From positions 989,762 to 1,053,761 of the forward strand of contig NW_001865050.1 in NCBI RefSeq assembly GCF_000002865.3: 64,000 nt of DNA. Direction: 5' to 3'. Below the pieces are notes generated by a model. It was not told the origin of the DNA, searched no databases, and was given only the letters and a program-made list of their open reading frames with translations. Source of the stretch: Monosiga brevicollis MX1 (lineage: Eukaryota; Opisthokonta; Choanoflagellata; Craspedida; Salpingoecidae). The position numbers and the translations under genes are program-made. Below are positions 1-12,382 of the stretch, one piece after another; the stretch's first letter is position 1; every line of letters begins with the position of its first letter.

Positions 1-304
1 TTCCAGAGAAGACAATTGGATCGTAGTTTATGACACATTATTATCGTGACTGTCCCAGGCCACAGAGGCGGCTAGGCGACGCAATAGCGAGCGACGCCAC
101 AGCAGAGTGCACAGCACTAACTAGGACTTGAACTCGAGGAGGAGAAAGGGGGAAGGAGAGAGAGAGCGATAGAGAGGGAGAGACTTGAAGCGCGAGATCC
201 ACAACGAGAAACCAAGACTAAACCAACATCCGATATGAAAACCGAGACAGGGTGCTTCCAAATACGCTTTTTCACTGCCGGTGTTGACAAATGAAAGGCG
301 ATCG
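1..304. other. 3' flank of the golgin gene, no gene seen
   Basis: This stretch lies beyond the stop codon of the minus-strand golgin and reaches the window edge. It contains a short purine-rich GA stretch near 150-180 and otherwise no reading frame with coding character. It probably holds the 3' untranslated region of the golgin. Confidence 0.5.
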
Positions 305-3300
305 TCAGCGTCGTGAGGGCGCCGAATGGCTTTGGTTCAGGAGCGTCTCGAGTGGTGAAATGCCCGAAGACATGGAAAGTCCTTCTATCATGATGGGTGC
401 ATGGTCTGTGTCACGGGGCAATTTACGACCCGGTACCACAGGTACCTCGCGCGCATGAGCCATGATGGGGTCGCCAGAGCGCAAGGACTGGACGTTGACT
501 GCTGCTGTATTGGTATGTGCGGGAAAGTTCGGCCGAGTACTCGGCGTTGAGGCATTAGCGGAGGCTTGCGAAGTGCTCCCGGGCTGATCAGCTGAGGGTC
601 CAGTAGTAGACGCCTCAGTCTCGGGTTGTGCACCATCACGTTGGCTATGACTCATGAGAAAGCTCACAAAAACACTGGAAAAGCTGGCACTGCCGTCCTC
701 GGCGACTGCACCTGTTGGAGCAGGGCGCGGAGCTGTGGAATCTCGCTCAGTTGCACCCTTGCCTTGGTTAGACCCACCAAACCAGCCTCCGAATAGGCCC
801 TGCGAGCGCCGGGAAGCTGCGCGTGCAGAGCGAGACGTTAGTGCAGGAAGATCACACAAGTCTGCCAGCAAATCCTGGACCTGCTCGCGTTGTGGCCCCT
901 CCGAGGAGCTGAAGTACTGGCCAATGGTGTTTTTCAGCAAGGTCAAATCCATCAGGTGCTCATCGGCCCGCGCGATGACGCGTTCAAGTCGTGCTTTGGT
1001 ATCATCAACTTGCTTTTGCAGGCGTTCACGGTCATGCTCAAGTGTCGCCTGCATCGCCTGATCGTATTGCGCATTGGCCAGTTGCGTTCGTTGCGCTGCC
1101 AGCTGTTCCTGAGCCGCATCGCGGGCCTGCTCAGCCGCCGCAAGCGCCTGCTCAGCACGCGCGGCGCGCGTTTTCAAAGCATCAAGCTCATCGCGCAGTC
1201 GATGGTGCACGCCCTCAATCTCCAAGGCCTTCTCACTCTCGAAGGATTCGAGCACCATCTGGAGGTTATTCATCTCTTGACGCACTTGCTCAAGTTCGTC
1301 AGCCTGGAGCCGAACTTGAGCACGGGCCTCTTCATTCTCCGAAACCGTGGAGGAGAGCTTCTTTTCCAAGGAAGCAACACGTGAGCGATAGGTCTCGGCT
1401 CGAGCGTGCAATGTTGTCATTTCCTTCTGAAGGCGCTCTACTTCTTGCCGAGCTTCGGAGGCACCTTGCTCGTCGTGGCGCAGCAGTTCAAGCTGCTGCT
1501 GTGTGCGTTGCTCTTCAATCTGCAGCAGGTGTTGTTGAAGACGCGCGCGCTGTTGCTCAGCCTTCTCAACGGCGCTCTTGAGCGAGGCAATCTCCTCTTC
1601 TCGTGCGGTCAACACGGCCTCTGTGCGTTGCAACTCTTCTCGAAGTGCCTCAACAACAGACGTTTCCACGGATATTTCCTCCGCATGCGCGGGTGCCTCT
1701 TGCACCTGTGCGGGTGCTTGCTCCACGGTGGGCATGGGAGCTTCGTCGGTTTGGGTGGCGATTGTGAGTTTTGGCACCAGGCCTTCTGGCTCTGATTGTG
1801 TCAAAGTAGTGGCTGATGGCATCTTTTTTGATTCAGCCTGCAGCTCCTCAATCTGCGTCAACAACGCGTTGCGCTCGCGCGCCAGCAATTGTTGGCCCCG
1901 CTGAAGGTCGTCAATGTCACTCAGAGCTTGCTGCAACTCCTGCTGGGTTCCTTCACAGCGTAAGGCCATTTGCTCCAGCTCAGCACTTTGTTCCTGGCAA
2001 GAGTGGTACAGCAGCAGGATGAGGCTCAGCGATGGTCACCAGAATGTTCACTTGCAAAGTCACATGCTGTGCCTACATCATTGGAAGGAAGAGTGTGATC
2101 CGCCCGTTCCTGTAATGCAGCAATCTGTTCCAAAGCGGCCTGATGTTTTTGCGCCAGAGCCGCAGCAGCTGCCCGCTCCGCCTACAAAGGGCAAGGCACT
2201 ATGAGGCACTACAACTTCATTTTTGATGGAGCAAGGAACAGCAAGGGGACTAAACAACGCAAACGTTACCTCAAGCTGTCCTTCCAGGGCAGCCACAATT
2301 TCGGCGTGGAGCTCAGCTGCCACACCATGCTCGACAGCAGGGGTGGCGACACGGGCGTCTGCTAATTCTGCTTCAAGACGGGTGACATGTGTGGCATGAG
2401 TCTCGGTCAAATCCTGATGCTGCGCCTCCAGCTCCCTCAGTTCGTGCTCGAGCGCCGCAATTCGCTCCTGAGCACTCGCTTCACGAAGACGACAGGCTTC
2501 CACTTCCGCTTCGGCGCGTACAGCGCGCTCTGCAGCCTGCGCATCTTGTAGCTGCAAACGATCTTCAGCAGCAGCGGCGCGCTTTTCAGCTTCTTGGCAC
2601 GCCTGTTCACGATCTTCCAGTCGCTCCTCCACCACGGCCAGCTGCTCATCCATTTCCGCCAGCTGTTGTTCCGCGTCTGCGAGGCGAGTCTGAAGCTGTT
2701 GCGTGACATCGGCATCAGTGGAGCCTGCTTGCGTTTGGCTGTCAGACCCGTTCAGCTCGAGCTCCTGCAAGCGCGCTCGGAGCTCACGCTCAGTGCTTTG
2801 ATGGCGAAGGGTGTCTTGCTTCAGCGTTGCGGAGAGCTGTGAGATCTTCTGTTGCGAAGCTTGCAGCTCCATATGCAGAGCATCGACTGTGGCTTGAAGC
2901 TCGGCGTGCGCGTGGTCACTATCCTTCGTTTTGGTGTTGGCAGCACCAGCCTCAAGTGCCGTTGCAAGTTCATCCTCAACCTCGGCAATCTGCTCACGCA
3001 GCTTATGATTGGCCCCTTTCATCAGCGTCAACTGCTGGTCTAGCCGCTGACCGCGTTCTCGTTCAGCTTCGAGCTCCAACCGCAAGGCATCGACTTGATC
3101 AGAATGCACGTCTTGCGTTGCTCGATCCCCATCTCGATTGCTCACCGATGGGCTTTGTTTCTGATTGAATATAGGAGATAAATAAGTAAACACATCAAGG
3201 TAAAAAGTGATCAGCACGACAGGCGCTGGCGGAGCATTGGGTGGGAGTTGGCGGTGGCAAAGCAGGGCCAGGGCAGACCATGACACGGACCGCAGAATTG

Positions 3301-4669
3301 GTTTCGAATTCCTGTAGGCGAGACTTCATCTGTGCCAACTGGCTGGCATGCTGCTGCTGCAATTGCACCATATCCTCTTGGTGCTGATCACCAACTAAGC
3401 GCAGCTGCTCCTCAAGATCTTCAACCCGTGTGCGCCACTCCCTGATGTCTTCGTCGACTTTGTCTAGACACAAGGGTAGAAGGGGTGGGGGAGAAGAAGA
3501 AAAAGAAGAAGAAGAAAAAGAAGAGAAGGAGAGAAGGAGAGAGAGGCAGGGGGGCGATGTTAGTTTGTGATTGATCGTTTTGTTCAATGAAACATGCCCA
3601 CGGGAAGCGTCGGCAGATCCAATTCAAAAGCATCATTGTAGTGAGACAGTCTTGAAGCCTCCAGGCAGCTCCAACCTGTATGAAGAGCGACGTGGCCGTT
3701 TGTGCGTGCTTCGTCCAGGCCAGGTTCCATGGAACTGGGTGTAGAGTCAGCATTTTTTAAATGATTGGGCACTAGCGGGGGTGAAGCAGGCAGTAGGTCC
3801 ACCAGAGCCGTGCATGAGGGCCAATTCGTTACAAGTTGCTTTGAAAAGCATCGCAGAGCCGTTGTGACGGCGGTGCATGAAAATCAAGCAAGTCCAAACC
3901 GGACAAGCACATGGAATCGGCAGTTCAAGACGGACATTGACTGTGTTGAGCCAGATCGGCGAGAGCTGTTGAGGCATGCTCCTGACGCATCTGCTCTGCA
4001 ACCGTTTTGTATGTGTCGATTTCGGCTTGCTTCTCCTCAATCAGATGCCGGTATTGCTCGGACATGCTGTAGGCGAGGAGCACGGGTTTGTGACCCAAGG
4101 GGCAGCTCACGATCGTAAGGGTAGACACGATTGTTGCGAATCGAGAAAAGGAAGGAGGTAAAAATAAAATCAAAAAGCAAAAAGCAAAAAACAACAACGC
4201 ACGTGTGAATTTGCGATTCGGCATCGTCAGCCCGTCGCTCGGCCGTGTCGCGACCTTCAATGAGGCGATCACGCTGGGCTCACGAGAAGGGGCAAGGAAT
4301 GGCGAGAGGGGCACGTGAGAGGGTCGAAAGACTGCGCAGGCCACTTTGTGATGGAACAGCAGAGTCGCACCTCCTCTTGCAGGCGCATGGCCGTATCATA
4401 CAACTCGACGAGCTGCCGTTGAGTGTCCTGCAGTTGCGACTGGAGTGTTTCAGGGTCAACTGGGGGATCAAGCAGCAGCAGAGATGTGAGTAAGTGCGGG
4501 GCGAGGGGCGCGAAACAGAGTCAAGTAAGAGTGGCCAACGAGGGCCATATGCCAGCGTGGGCAGTTTGCACGCACCATAGCCATCGGTGCTCTCATCGGT
4601 GAGAATGTCCTCGGTAAGCGAGCGCACTTGCCCGACCAAGCCGGTCATGGAGTTGGATAGCCACGACAT
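305..4669 (-). CDS. GMAP-210/Rud3-type golgin (cis-Golgi tether)
   Basis: Long coiled-coil golgin that probably tethers vesicles at the cis-Golgi. Nine exons join in one consistent frame: 4669-4576, 4459-4371, 4273-4203, 4066-3942, 3771-3676, 3463-3291, 3160-2270, 2181-2077 and 1993-305, giving about 1,110 residues. The N-terminus MSWLSNSMTGLVGQVRSLTE is a Ser/Gly/Leu-rich amphipathic segment like the curvature-sensing ALPS motif at the start of GMAP-210. The middle is almost continuous Glu/Gln/Leu-rich coiled coil. Near the C-terminus, LTLLKNTIGQYFSS followed by VQDLLADLCDL resembles the GRAB (GRIP-related Arf-binding) domain of GMAP-210 and Rud3, followed by a low-complexity Ser/Thr/Pro tail of about 150 residues. 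The end of exon 4 is uncertain by a few bases, since two donors keep the frame. The family is inferred from the two ends; coiled coils alone are not diagnostic. Confidence 0.75.
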
Positions 4670-5408
4670 TATGACAGGGCGAGCAGCGGTGGCAACCAGA
4701 GGTTTGCCACGCTACCTCCGGTTGGGTGCAGGGCCCAGAAATCGGACAGCAATGCTCCGATCTGCAATGCAAAGCGTTGTCGTGCCAAGGGGACACCAAG
4801 CGCTTCCTCATCCGCGTTTCATCATCATCATCACTGCCTCACCCAGTAACGACCACTCGTCAGTCGCTCGCAAAGGAACCCCTGGGATCCTGATACTCAG
4901 CTCGCTGGCTCGACAATGTCCTCCACCAGCCAAGGCTTGGGTTACAAGGTTTTGGAGGGAGGCAGAGAAGGTGACAAGGTCAGGCCGATCCACAAGACTG
5001 CATCGGCGACGACGGCGACGGCGGCGCAGAGGCGCGACGTGTTCAAATGTAAGAAAAACCCCCAAAAAATATCGAAAATTTAATTTTTTTTTCGACTTTA
5101 CAATCTTTTTTTCTTGAAATGATATTATGGGCATCGATCTGTTTGTATTTGTAGCTGTATCTGGCTTGATGCAACTGGTGCGGCTGCGTGTCAATCCTTG
5201 AGATTCCCTATCATCGAGGTGGTGGGTGGTGGAGAAGAAGTCAACTTAGCTGCATTGCTTATGTCTAATCGTGGCGCTTTTTACCTCTCCTTTGACCACT
5301 GCGCGAAGAACAGAGACATGGATAGGAAGAGGCCCAGCCTTGAATTTGTCTTTCTCTCAACACCCCCAAATGGTGGGGTTGAGCGGGCCGCAGGCCCACT
5401 GCCCAGGG
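4670..5408. other. intergenic: golgin promoter and 3' end of the next gene
   Basis: No convincing gene. The right half contains an AT-rich patch (about 5050-5130) in otherwise GC-rich DNA. Open frames crossing it encode Arg runs or poly-Lys/Asn typical of noncoding sequence and lack splice partners. It probably holds the golgin promoter and the 3' untranslated region of the gene ending at 5409. Confidence 0.5.
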
Positions 5409-8400
5409 CTAAACGTAGGCCGCACGCCCAGAATTTGGTTCAGAATCGTCGAGTGTGTCCAGGGATGCAAGGTCAAGGACAAAGTCATTGCCTCGGACGG
5501 TGCGTGGTACTGTCGTGACCCGGTCCCCTTCGTCATCATCGTACAGGGCATGGCTCTCGCGGTGCAGGCGAGATGCCCGCCAGCGATCTCGCGTCTCGTG
5601 GGCCTCAAGGGCCCGGGCCTGCTCTTCAGAGACCTGGCGCGCTGCGCTGAGATGCCGACGGCAGAGCATGGGTCGCGCACTCACGGGTCGATGCTGCGGT
5701 TTAGCTGGATCAGGCTTGGCTGGCATCACAAAGCTCGCCGGGCGTCGTTCAGGTGAGGGGGTTTGTGTGCTCGCCTCAGCCACAGAGTCAGGCTCAAAAA
5801 CGGAGTCATAAGAATCGGGGCGCATGAGCGTAGATGGCGGCCGCAAAGCCGAGCCTGGGTGCGGCGACACAGGGATGGGCGTGTCTCCCTGCTCAGATGG
5901 CGAGGCCACGCTTCCCTTGTTCGCCTTGGGCTTGGAATCCAGGACCAAGAGCTCCTGGCGCACAGATAGGGCTTCCTCCAGCTCCGTTTCGTACACTTCG
6001 TCGCGATGCTGAAAGAGTGCGATCTCTGCGGGAGTAAAGTGATTTAGTTGAAAGGCTTGGATCTGGCCTGCAATCAGCGAGCGCTGAAGTTCCAGTTGCG
6101 TGATGTAATCTCGTGTGATTGCCAGTGCTCGAGGCACACGCTCCAGCGCCTGGATCATGTGATGCTGCTCGGTTAGCTCGTTAATCTCATGAATGACTAT
6201 TGACACCGACCCGGCAAGGCATGAACGGTGAACGGTCAGCGAGAGGGGGTTCAGGGCGGCAGATGCATCGACCACAGCAAAACAAGCATGCGACAAAACG
6301 GTGTTGTGACGTACAGTCGTTAAACTCCGAGCGAAAATACATCAGGAGATGCTGTGAAATGCCAATGAGCTCAAACATCCGGTCATGCGTCCGCGAGGAT
6401 GGCGCCGAGGCTTGGGCTGTGACGCGAGCGTTGGGTTCCAATGGAGGACTGCGAGCCTCCACAGCCTCGCTCACGGAGCGACTAAAGGTCACCGTCTTTT
6501 GCAGACTGCCGGCATGAAAGCGACGCACAGCATTGGGCTTGCGCCGGGCTTCGGCGGTGAGGCGGCGACGGAGCTGCGTCGAACGTGGCCCATTGCGCGC
6601 CGCACGTGGGAGGGTATCGCGCCCGGTCACAATCTCCTCCAGTTCCTGATCGAGTTCGGCATCATCATCCATTTCCAGTAACTCGGAATCGAGATCAGCT
6701 TCCGCAGCCTGAAACAGAGCACGATCCAACATCTCCTGTAGATACAAATAATGCTTGACCGAGTTTTCCTTGGCTTCATCTGAAAACACGAGGACGCGAG
6801 CCCAGTATGAATTAGTGCCGATTGACCCCTTGTGTTTTTATCGAGAGGTTTTGTAGAGCAGGAGGAGCTTCTAGTCATCCCACACCACGGCATGGGCAGG
6901 AGAGCGTACCACGAAGTTGCCGTTCAAGGCTCTGCACGGCCTCTTGCGTTCGCTGAGGACGCCCCTTATCAAAATAAGCATCAAAAGCGTATCGGGTGAT
7001 GGGTAGGTTGCTGTAATCACGTTCGTCAATCTGCAAGTCATGCGGGTCGTGCAAAGCAGCGTGAGAGGCCGACCGCGCCATGCAAGCCTTGAGTGTCGGT
7101 CGCATGGCCTGACCTTGGTCAAGCGGTTCTTCAAACCCCGTTGCACGGTATCGGGGCGAAACGCAAGTTGAATGAGCCAGTATACAAGCGTAAGTCCCTT
7201 TTGTGGAAAGGTCATTAATGCCACAATGGCCAGCGCCCTAGCCGGTTAGGAGTGCACAAGGCAATAATTGACCAGACGCTCGAGTCATACTCGCGCCCAA
7301 GGCACGCAAAGAGTGTGGTGGCTTTGAGCAATGGGCAAACAGCACGTTTGGGCCTACCACAGCAGACCGTAGATATTGTCACTTTCGCAGGGAAAGGAGC
7401 GAAGCTGGAAGAGTACGGAGATCACAACAATGTCCCATGCCAGGTTGACCGGGGCCAAAAACTACAAAATTGATTCGTACGAACGGCCGCCAACATGCTC
7501 ATGTGAGACCACGGGGGCGGAGGGGCCGGCGTCATGTGTGGTATGCACGCCAAGGTCGAACTTTGAGAACAAATGCCGAGGGGGAAGCCTCCAATTGATC
7601 GTAATAGTATAAGGCACGCAATGACGTGTATAGGATAATGTCCATCTTGCGTCGAGTCGTCATGAGACGCTGGAAGGGTTGAGAGCCGCAGGCAAGGAAA
7701 ACAAGAAGAACGACGACCGCACGGTCACATTGAGCATGGGCGCAGTGGCCAGCGGGCAAGGGCCAGTTTGCACACGAAGGAAGGACACGCGTACATGAAG
7801 CCAAGCCCCGTCGAGACGACCCCGCATAGTTCGGCTGGTTTGATCGTGGTTTGGGTTGGTGGTTGAGGCGGAGGGCAACGGCTCATCCCAATCCTGAGAC
7901 AAGTGGCGCAGGTGTGCAGGCAGGAGCGAGCGGGCGCGGTGAAACGCTTCTTGTTCTGCAAGAGCCACATCGAGTGAGGTATAACAAATGTGATGGCAAG
8001 TTGTGCGTCGGCCCAGTGCATCGCGTTCGCAGTCAAAGGGGATGGCAGGGGCTGGGGAGGCGCACCAGCTTTATTGTTTTGAACAATCTGCCGGCGAGAG
8101 GTAGAAATGCGCTGTTTCCAGCGCAATGTTTCCAGATAGATCACGATACGGTTTAGAAGCATAGCAAAGCTGAGGACGGCCTGCGGGAAGAATCAGTTGG
8201 TGCTGAGCACGAGCCCACATTTCACATCGCTGGAGGCACCGGGCGCAAGCCACGAATATCAAGCCCACCTTGATGATGAGAACAGTGGTGATGCGGAGCT
8301 CGCCAACCGTACATTCCTGCTCGTATTCCAGAGCCAGAACGACCACCGTGGCCAGAATCACAAAGGGCAGGTATACGAGCCCAAGGAGATTTGCAAACAA

Positions 8401-9106
8401 GAAAAGCTGCAACATGATCGGGCCCAGCAAGCCTGTTGTCGAGGGGCCATGCAGCGTCAAGTCATGTGCCAGCAAATACGACCCATGGTTGCCAGTGCAA
8501 TGCGGTAGATTGCGCGCTCACAGCCGACCTTGGAGCACTGTCTCGTTGATTTGTACGTAGTGGCCTTCATCAGGGTTTAGTTCGACCTTGAAGCATGCGG
8601 GAAAGACGCGGTTGTAGCCTTCGATGGTGGCCTGATCCAAGGGGTCATCCACGTTGGCCGTCACCATCGCCAGCCGTGGAACGGCGGGAAGGTGGCGTGC
8701 TGAATGACAGCCAACCAGAAAGAGGCTAGCGGGGCAAGTGGATGGTGAGGAGGTGAGCGAGCCATGCATGCGAGTGGAGCAGTGAGGGAGGGCCCGAAGC
8801 GCGGGGGGAAAAGGTTGAGGCACGGGGTCGGCAGTGTTGACGAGGAGCAAGCAAAGCTCTAGCCTACCGGCCAGTCATGAGCCAAGGGTCGGGGTGCTCG
8901 GTGATGACATCGATGCAGTCGATCAGATCCTGCCAGAGCGAGTTGATGACGCTCGCCAGCTGCAGCTGCTGCTCACTGCTGCGGGACACGGTGGAGGCCT
9001 TGCGCATGGCTCGCGAATCTCTGAGCTCATGGGCACTGCCGTCAGAGCTAGCAGAAGGAGAGTGCGCACGCCGATTCCAGCGTCGGCGCCGAGCTCGTGC
9101 ACCCAT
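5409..9106 (-). CDS. multi-pass membrane protein with long helical cytoplasmic tail, family not recognised
   Basis: I do not recognise the family. Frame-consistent exons are 9106-8868, 8725-8529, 8432-8269, 8180-8066, 7955-7795, then an exon starting near 7674 and others to about 6900, followed by exons from about 6782 to 6320 and 6198 to 5409. The N-terminus is basic (MGARARRRRW) and cytosolic-looking. The middle has at least four hydrophobic segments: two around 8300-8430 (LLGPIMLQLFLFANLLGLVY, then FVILATVVVLAL), one at 8120-8180 (AVLSFAMLLNRIVIYL) and further ones around 7140-7470 (WDIVVISVLFQL, ALAIVALMTF). The tail is acidic and helical (LDSELLEMDDDAELDQELEE), then disordered and Pro/Ser-rich to the stop. 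Around 7110-7150 the two clearly coding frames do not join by an obvious intron, so that junction is unresolved. It could be a channel, transporter or scaffold; nothing visible decides. Confidence 0.6.
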
Positions 9107-9311
9107 GATGGCGATGACCGAGCAGCGTGCCCGCGACCAACGCCTCAACAAGGCCCTTAACAGGCCTGGAATAATTGCGCAAAAACGGCACACCCCCTGC
9201 AACAGGGACCCGAAACCAGCTGCCCCTCCGCTGCCATCGCGTCTTCTCTCTCGCTTCGCTTTGATCCCTCCCTCTCCCCAAGGACCCCAAACAGCCGGTA
9301 CCAATCTCAGT

Positions 9312-9312
<1 letters not shown>

Positions 9313-9396
<84 letters not shown>

Positions 9397-9411
9397 CAGA
9401 GAGAGAGAGAA
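9313..9411. repeat. (GA)n microsatellite
   Basis: Almost perfect GA dinucleotide tract of about 100 bases, interrupted once near its right end. It lies about 210 bases upstream of the start codon of the minus-strand membrane-protein gene, so it reads as CT on that gene's sense strand. Confidence 0.95.
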
Positions 9412-9456
9412 CACACATGTAAGAGTATGAGAAAGAGAGAGTTTTGGAGAGAGTGC

Positions 9457-9606
9457 CACACAGAGACACAGGGACACAGGGACACAGGGACATAAGGACA
9501 GAGGGACAGAGGGACAGAGACACGGAGACACAGGGACACAGAGACACAGAGACACCGAGACACCGAGACACCGAGACACAGAGACACAGAGACCACAGAA
9601 ATCACA
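9457..9606. repeat. degenerate GACACAG/GACAGAG tandem array
   Basis: About 150 bases built from 6- to 8-base units of the type GACACAG, GACACCGA and GACAGAGG. It is probably a decayed derivative of the adjacent GA tract. Units are too short and irregular for a CRISPR array, and there are no spacers. Confidence 0.85.
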
Positions 9607-9769
9607 GAAACAGGTACAGGCAGAGGAGTCGGGGTTGTGCAAGACAAGGGGGACACGGTGCAATGTTGTGAGAGAGCGCAGGAGGGAAGAAGAGGGACTG
9701 ATTCTTTCAGGCTGAGAATGGATTCATGGGTGTCCCTTTTCTTACTGGCTGCCTGTTCAGCACGCCAGA

Positions 9770-12283
9770 CTAGTTGGCATGTAGCATTTGCTTGAGGTTG
9801 CGAACGGCGGCAACAAGGTTTTCACCTTGCAGCTTGCCGTTGGCTCCCGAGCGTTGATCCCCTTCATCAGCGAGCAAAAGGTTGAATAGTCGGTGAACGC
9901 GCTCGGCATTGCTAAAAGGACAATATGCTCGATGCTCTCGCAGCGGGTCAAATGGGCCCAACTAGAACAAAACGAATTGACAGAACCAGTGAGGTCGGAT
10001 CGCATCGGTTTACTTCCACGCGTGTAGCGAAAGCGTTCAAGCCACGACAGGCAAGTCTCGCAGAGTCATGTACCTGGACAGTCTTGACGCGCTTGGCTGG
10101 GGGTGCCTATCAAATTAAAATGGGCCCAGGGGCGAGGTCTTAAAGTAAGCACGGCTCGGTCGGTCGGTCGGTCGGTCGGTCGGTCGGTCGAACAAGCAAG
10201 ATCAAGGTCAAACCCAACGCTTACTGGCCCAAAGCGTACCTGTGAGGTTGAGGTTGAGTTTGCAAGGCCCGGTGAGGAGACTGCTCCTTTGCTGCTACCA
10301 GCTGCAGTGCCACTGGCCGGCGCTGTACATGGGGTGGGCACATATGCCGGGCGAATAAGTCTGCACCTGCGTGGTAGAAAAGGCCAGCCCTCTGGTGCAG
10401 TGTAGCACATCAAACCTTGGTAATAAATGGGCTTGCCAAATAGCAGGTGGCTCTGGCTCGTTGCCGCAGCACCGAATCTTCAGCAAATAGATGGTCGAAA
10501 TTTCACGGCAAGACACGGGCTATGAGAAGAATTGCCCACCCCCCTCCCCCGGCTCGGAATTTGGGCGCACATCATTCACCCACAAGACGCACAGCAACGG
10601 CACAAGAGAGTCTCGAAGCAACCCAGGCACCAACAAAGAGGAGAAAGCAAGGGCCCACCTCGGCTTTGATGTGTCAATGGCTTGCGCTGCTTGTGCGCGT
10701 CGGATCACCTCGGGGCTCTCGGTCACCGCACCAGGGGTGCGCTGCGTCGGGGTGTGCAGTCGCGAGCTAGGGCCACTGGTGGCAGGGGATGCCCAACGAA
10801 CGGCCACATGCGCGTCGGAGCCAGGCGTGCGCTGGGTGGAGGACACCCGTGTAGGTGTTGGGGTGCTTGGTTCAACGAGAGATACGCTGCCAGAGGCAGT
10901 GCGCTCATCCTCACTTGTCTCTGTCATGATAAGGGGGGGACGTGTCGGGAGAGGGGTGGATGAGTGCATGCAGCCGTGATCGACCCATCTCTAGCGCGGG
11001 CGCGTTGGCACACGCTATGGCTGACCGGAGGTAGGGGCGTGTGTGCCACTGAGACGGCGGGCTGGGGCGCTGCGGGGAATGACGTTGGTGGCTTCGACGA
11101 CGCTATAGCTATGAATGTTGCAACGGCGGTGGCAGGTTTGGCAGTAAAGGTAGTGTTGGTCGGCATGGGACGTCAATGTGGTCCAATGGGCCAGAGCCAG
11201 CACGGTGGCTGCCGCATTTGCATTGCCTATGCACAGTGGGAGCGAGACGCGCGCGCACGCACACACACACGAGTGTGCGGGCAGTGAGTCACCCATGGCC
11301 TGCGCTTGCATCTTGGTTGCACGCTTAAAAGGAGAAGGACACGGCTAGCAAGAGCTCACGTTCAAGGCGGGTTTGTAGCCGTTTGAGTTGGGTGCGGACC
11401 GTGAGGGCACCCTTCAACTCGGGCAGCTGACCCAAACGGCGGTCAATGAGATTCACTCTATCAGAGGCAGGCGCAAACATGGTGAGCCGAAGCGAATTAC
11501 GCCGGCGCCAGTCGCAGCGAGCAAGCATGAACATCCTCCACCCGGAAGCTGCGACACACCGTTCCAGGAAGGCGGCACGTTCGACAGCAGCGACGCCCAG
11601 AGCGGGCATGGCCAGGGATTGGGGCGTGGCATTGCCCTTCCATGGGCAGGAGACGAGGTGTTCGGTGCTTAGCTTTTCAAAATAGCTCTCGGCGAGCGCA
11701 GAGCCTGCGGACCCACGCACGCGACACCGTGAAGTTGGAAGCCCGCCTTTTGGTGCGAGCAAAGCGCTTGCTGGAGGCCGTGAAGCTAGCTGGTAGGACC
11801 CACTTACGTTGGTCGGCATCCAAGCTTGCATCAAACTTGACGACAAAGGAAGCTTTGCACGAGACACACGTCAAGGTGTCGGGGCCCGTGTTGATCCAGC
11901 CAAAGCGGGCACACTCGAGTGGCGATAGGCGAATGGGCTTGGCGAACCAGGTGTTGAGATTGTAGCTGTCAACGCGGCGATGAAATTGTTGCATGTTCCA
12001 AGGACGCTCTGTCCCATCTTCTGAAGCCATGCCGCTCGCTCCAACGGTCGCTGTTGAAGAAGCCGCCTCCTGGCTAGCACTGGCTGCCGCCACTGTCTCA
12101 AGCTGTGAATCGCTACGCCAACAACCAAGCAATGTCCATCATCAGTCTGACCTCAACTCGGCACCCCAACCAGGCCCTCCATCCAACCCATACCCACCTG
12201 ATAGACTTCATCAACCGGCGCACCCGCAGCTGGGCCTCCCGTCGACCATCCGCCGGCGGGCTCTCCCGCACCGGCTGATCCAT
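9770..12283 (-). CDS. ZC3HC1: ZC3HC1/NIPA family C3HC zinc-finger protein
   Basis: Homologue of ZC3HC1 (NIPA), related to yeast Rsm1/Pml39: a nuclear protein associated with the nuclear basket and, in vertebrates, an F-box-type adaptor. Six exons join perfectly in phase (12283-12198, 12112-11808, 11704-11360, 10920-10659, 10366-10240, 9961-9770) and encode about 438 residues. The first C3HC zinc finger is visible as WFAKPIRLSPLECARFGW, then DTLTCVSCKASF, then HLVSCPW in the next exon. The second, Rsm1-type finger is in the last exon as FDPLREHRAYCPF, close to the C-terminus as in the family. The linker is Ser/Thr/Pro-rich. The start at 12283 is chosen because its 28-codon exon splices in frame to the domain; a later in-frame Met at 12030 would also keep the whole finger. 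The length is slightly below the human protein (about 500). Confidence 0.93.
10156..10190. repeat. (TCGG)n tetranucleotide repeat in ZC3HC1 last intron
   Basis: Nearly nine perfect copies of TCGG inside the intron between 9961 and 10240. It is intronic and not translated in the gene model. Confidence 0.95.
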
Positions 12284-12319
12284 GGCTGCCGTTGAAACGA
12301 GGTCAACGACGTTGTCGTT

Positions 12320-12324
<5 letters not shown>

Positions 12325-12379
<55 letters not shown>
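12325..12379. repeat. (GT)n microsatellite upstream of ZC3HC1
   Basis: Perfect GT tract of 55 bases, beginning 41 bases upstream of the ZC3HC1 start codon. It reads CA on that gene's sense strand and probably lies in its 5' untranslated region or core promoter. Confidence 0.95.

Positions 12380-12382
<3 letters not shown>

Larger units (their letters stand above)
9107..9769. other. intergenic with simple repeats
   Basis: Region between the start of the membrane-protein gene and the stop of the ZC3HC1 gene. It is dominated by a GA dinucleotide tract and an adjacent degenerate GACACAG-type array, described separately. No gene seen; frames crossing it only translate the repeats. Confidence 0.6.

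Noticed and set aside
890-1904. Several plus-strand open frames opposite the golgin last exon
   Set aside because: They are antisense shadows of a GC-rich coiled-coil exon and contain no recognisable domain.
4808-5194. 128-codon minus-strand frame with Arg run
   Set aside because: It runs through an AT-rich noncoding patch and a CG-rich triplet region, with no splice connection or recognisable motif.
9457-9606. Tandem array that might be a CRISPR
   Set aside because: Units are 6-8 bases, directly adjacent and degenerate; there are no unique spacers, and the DNA is eukaryotic.
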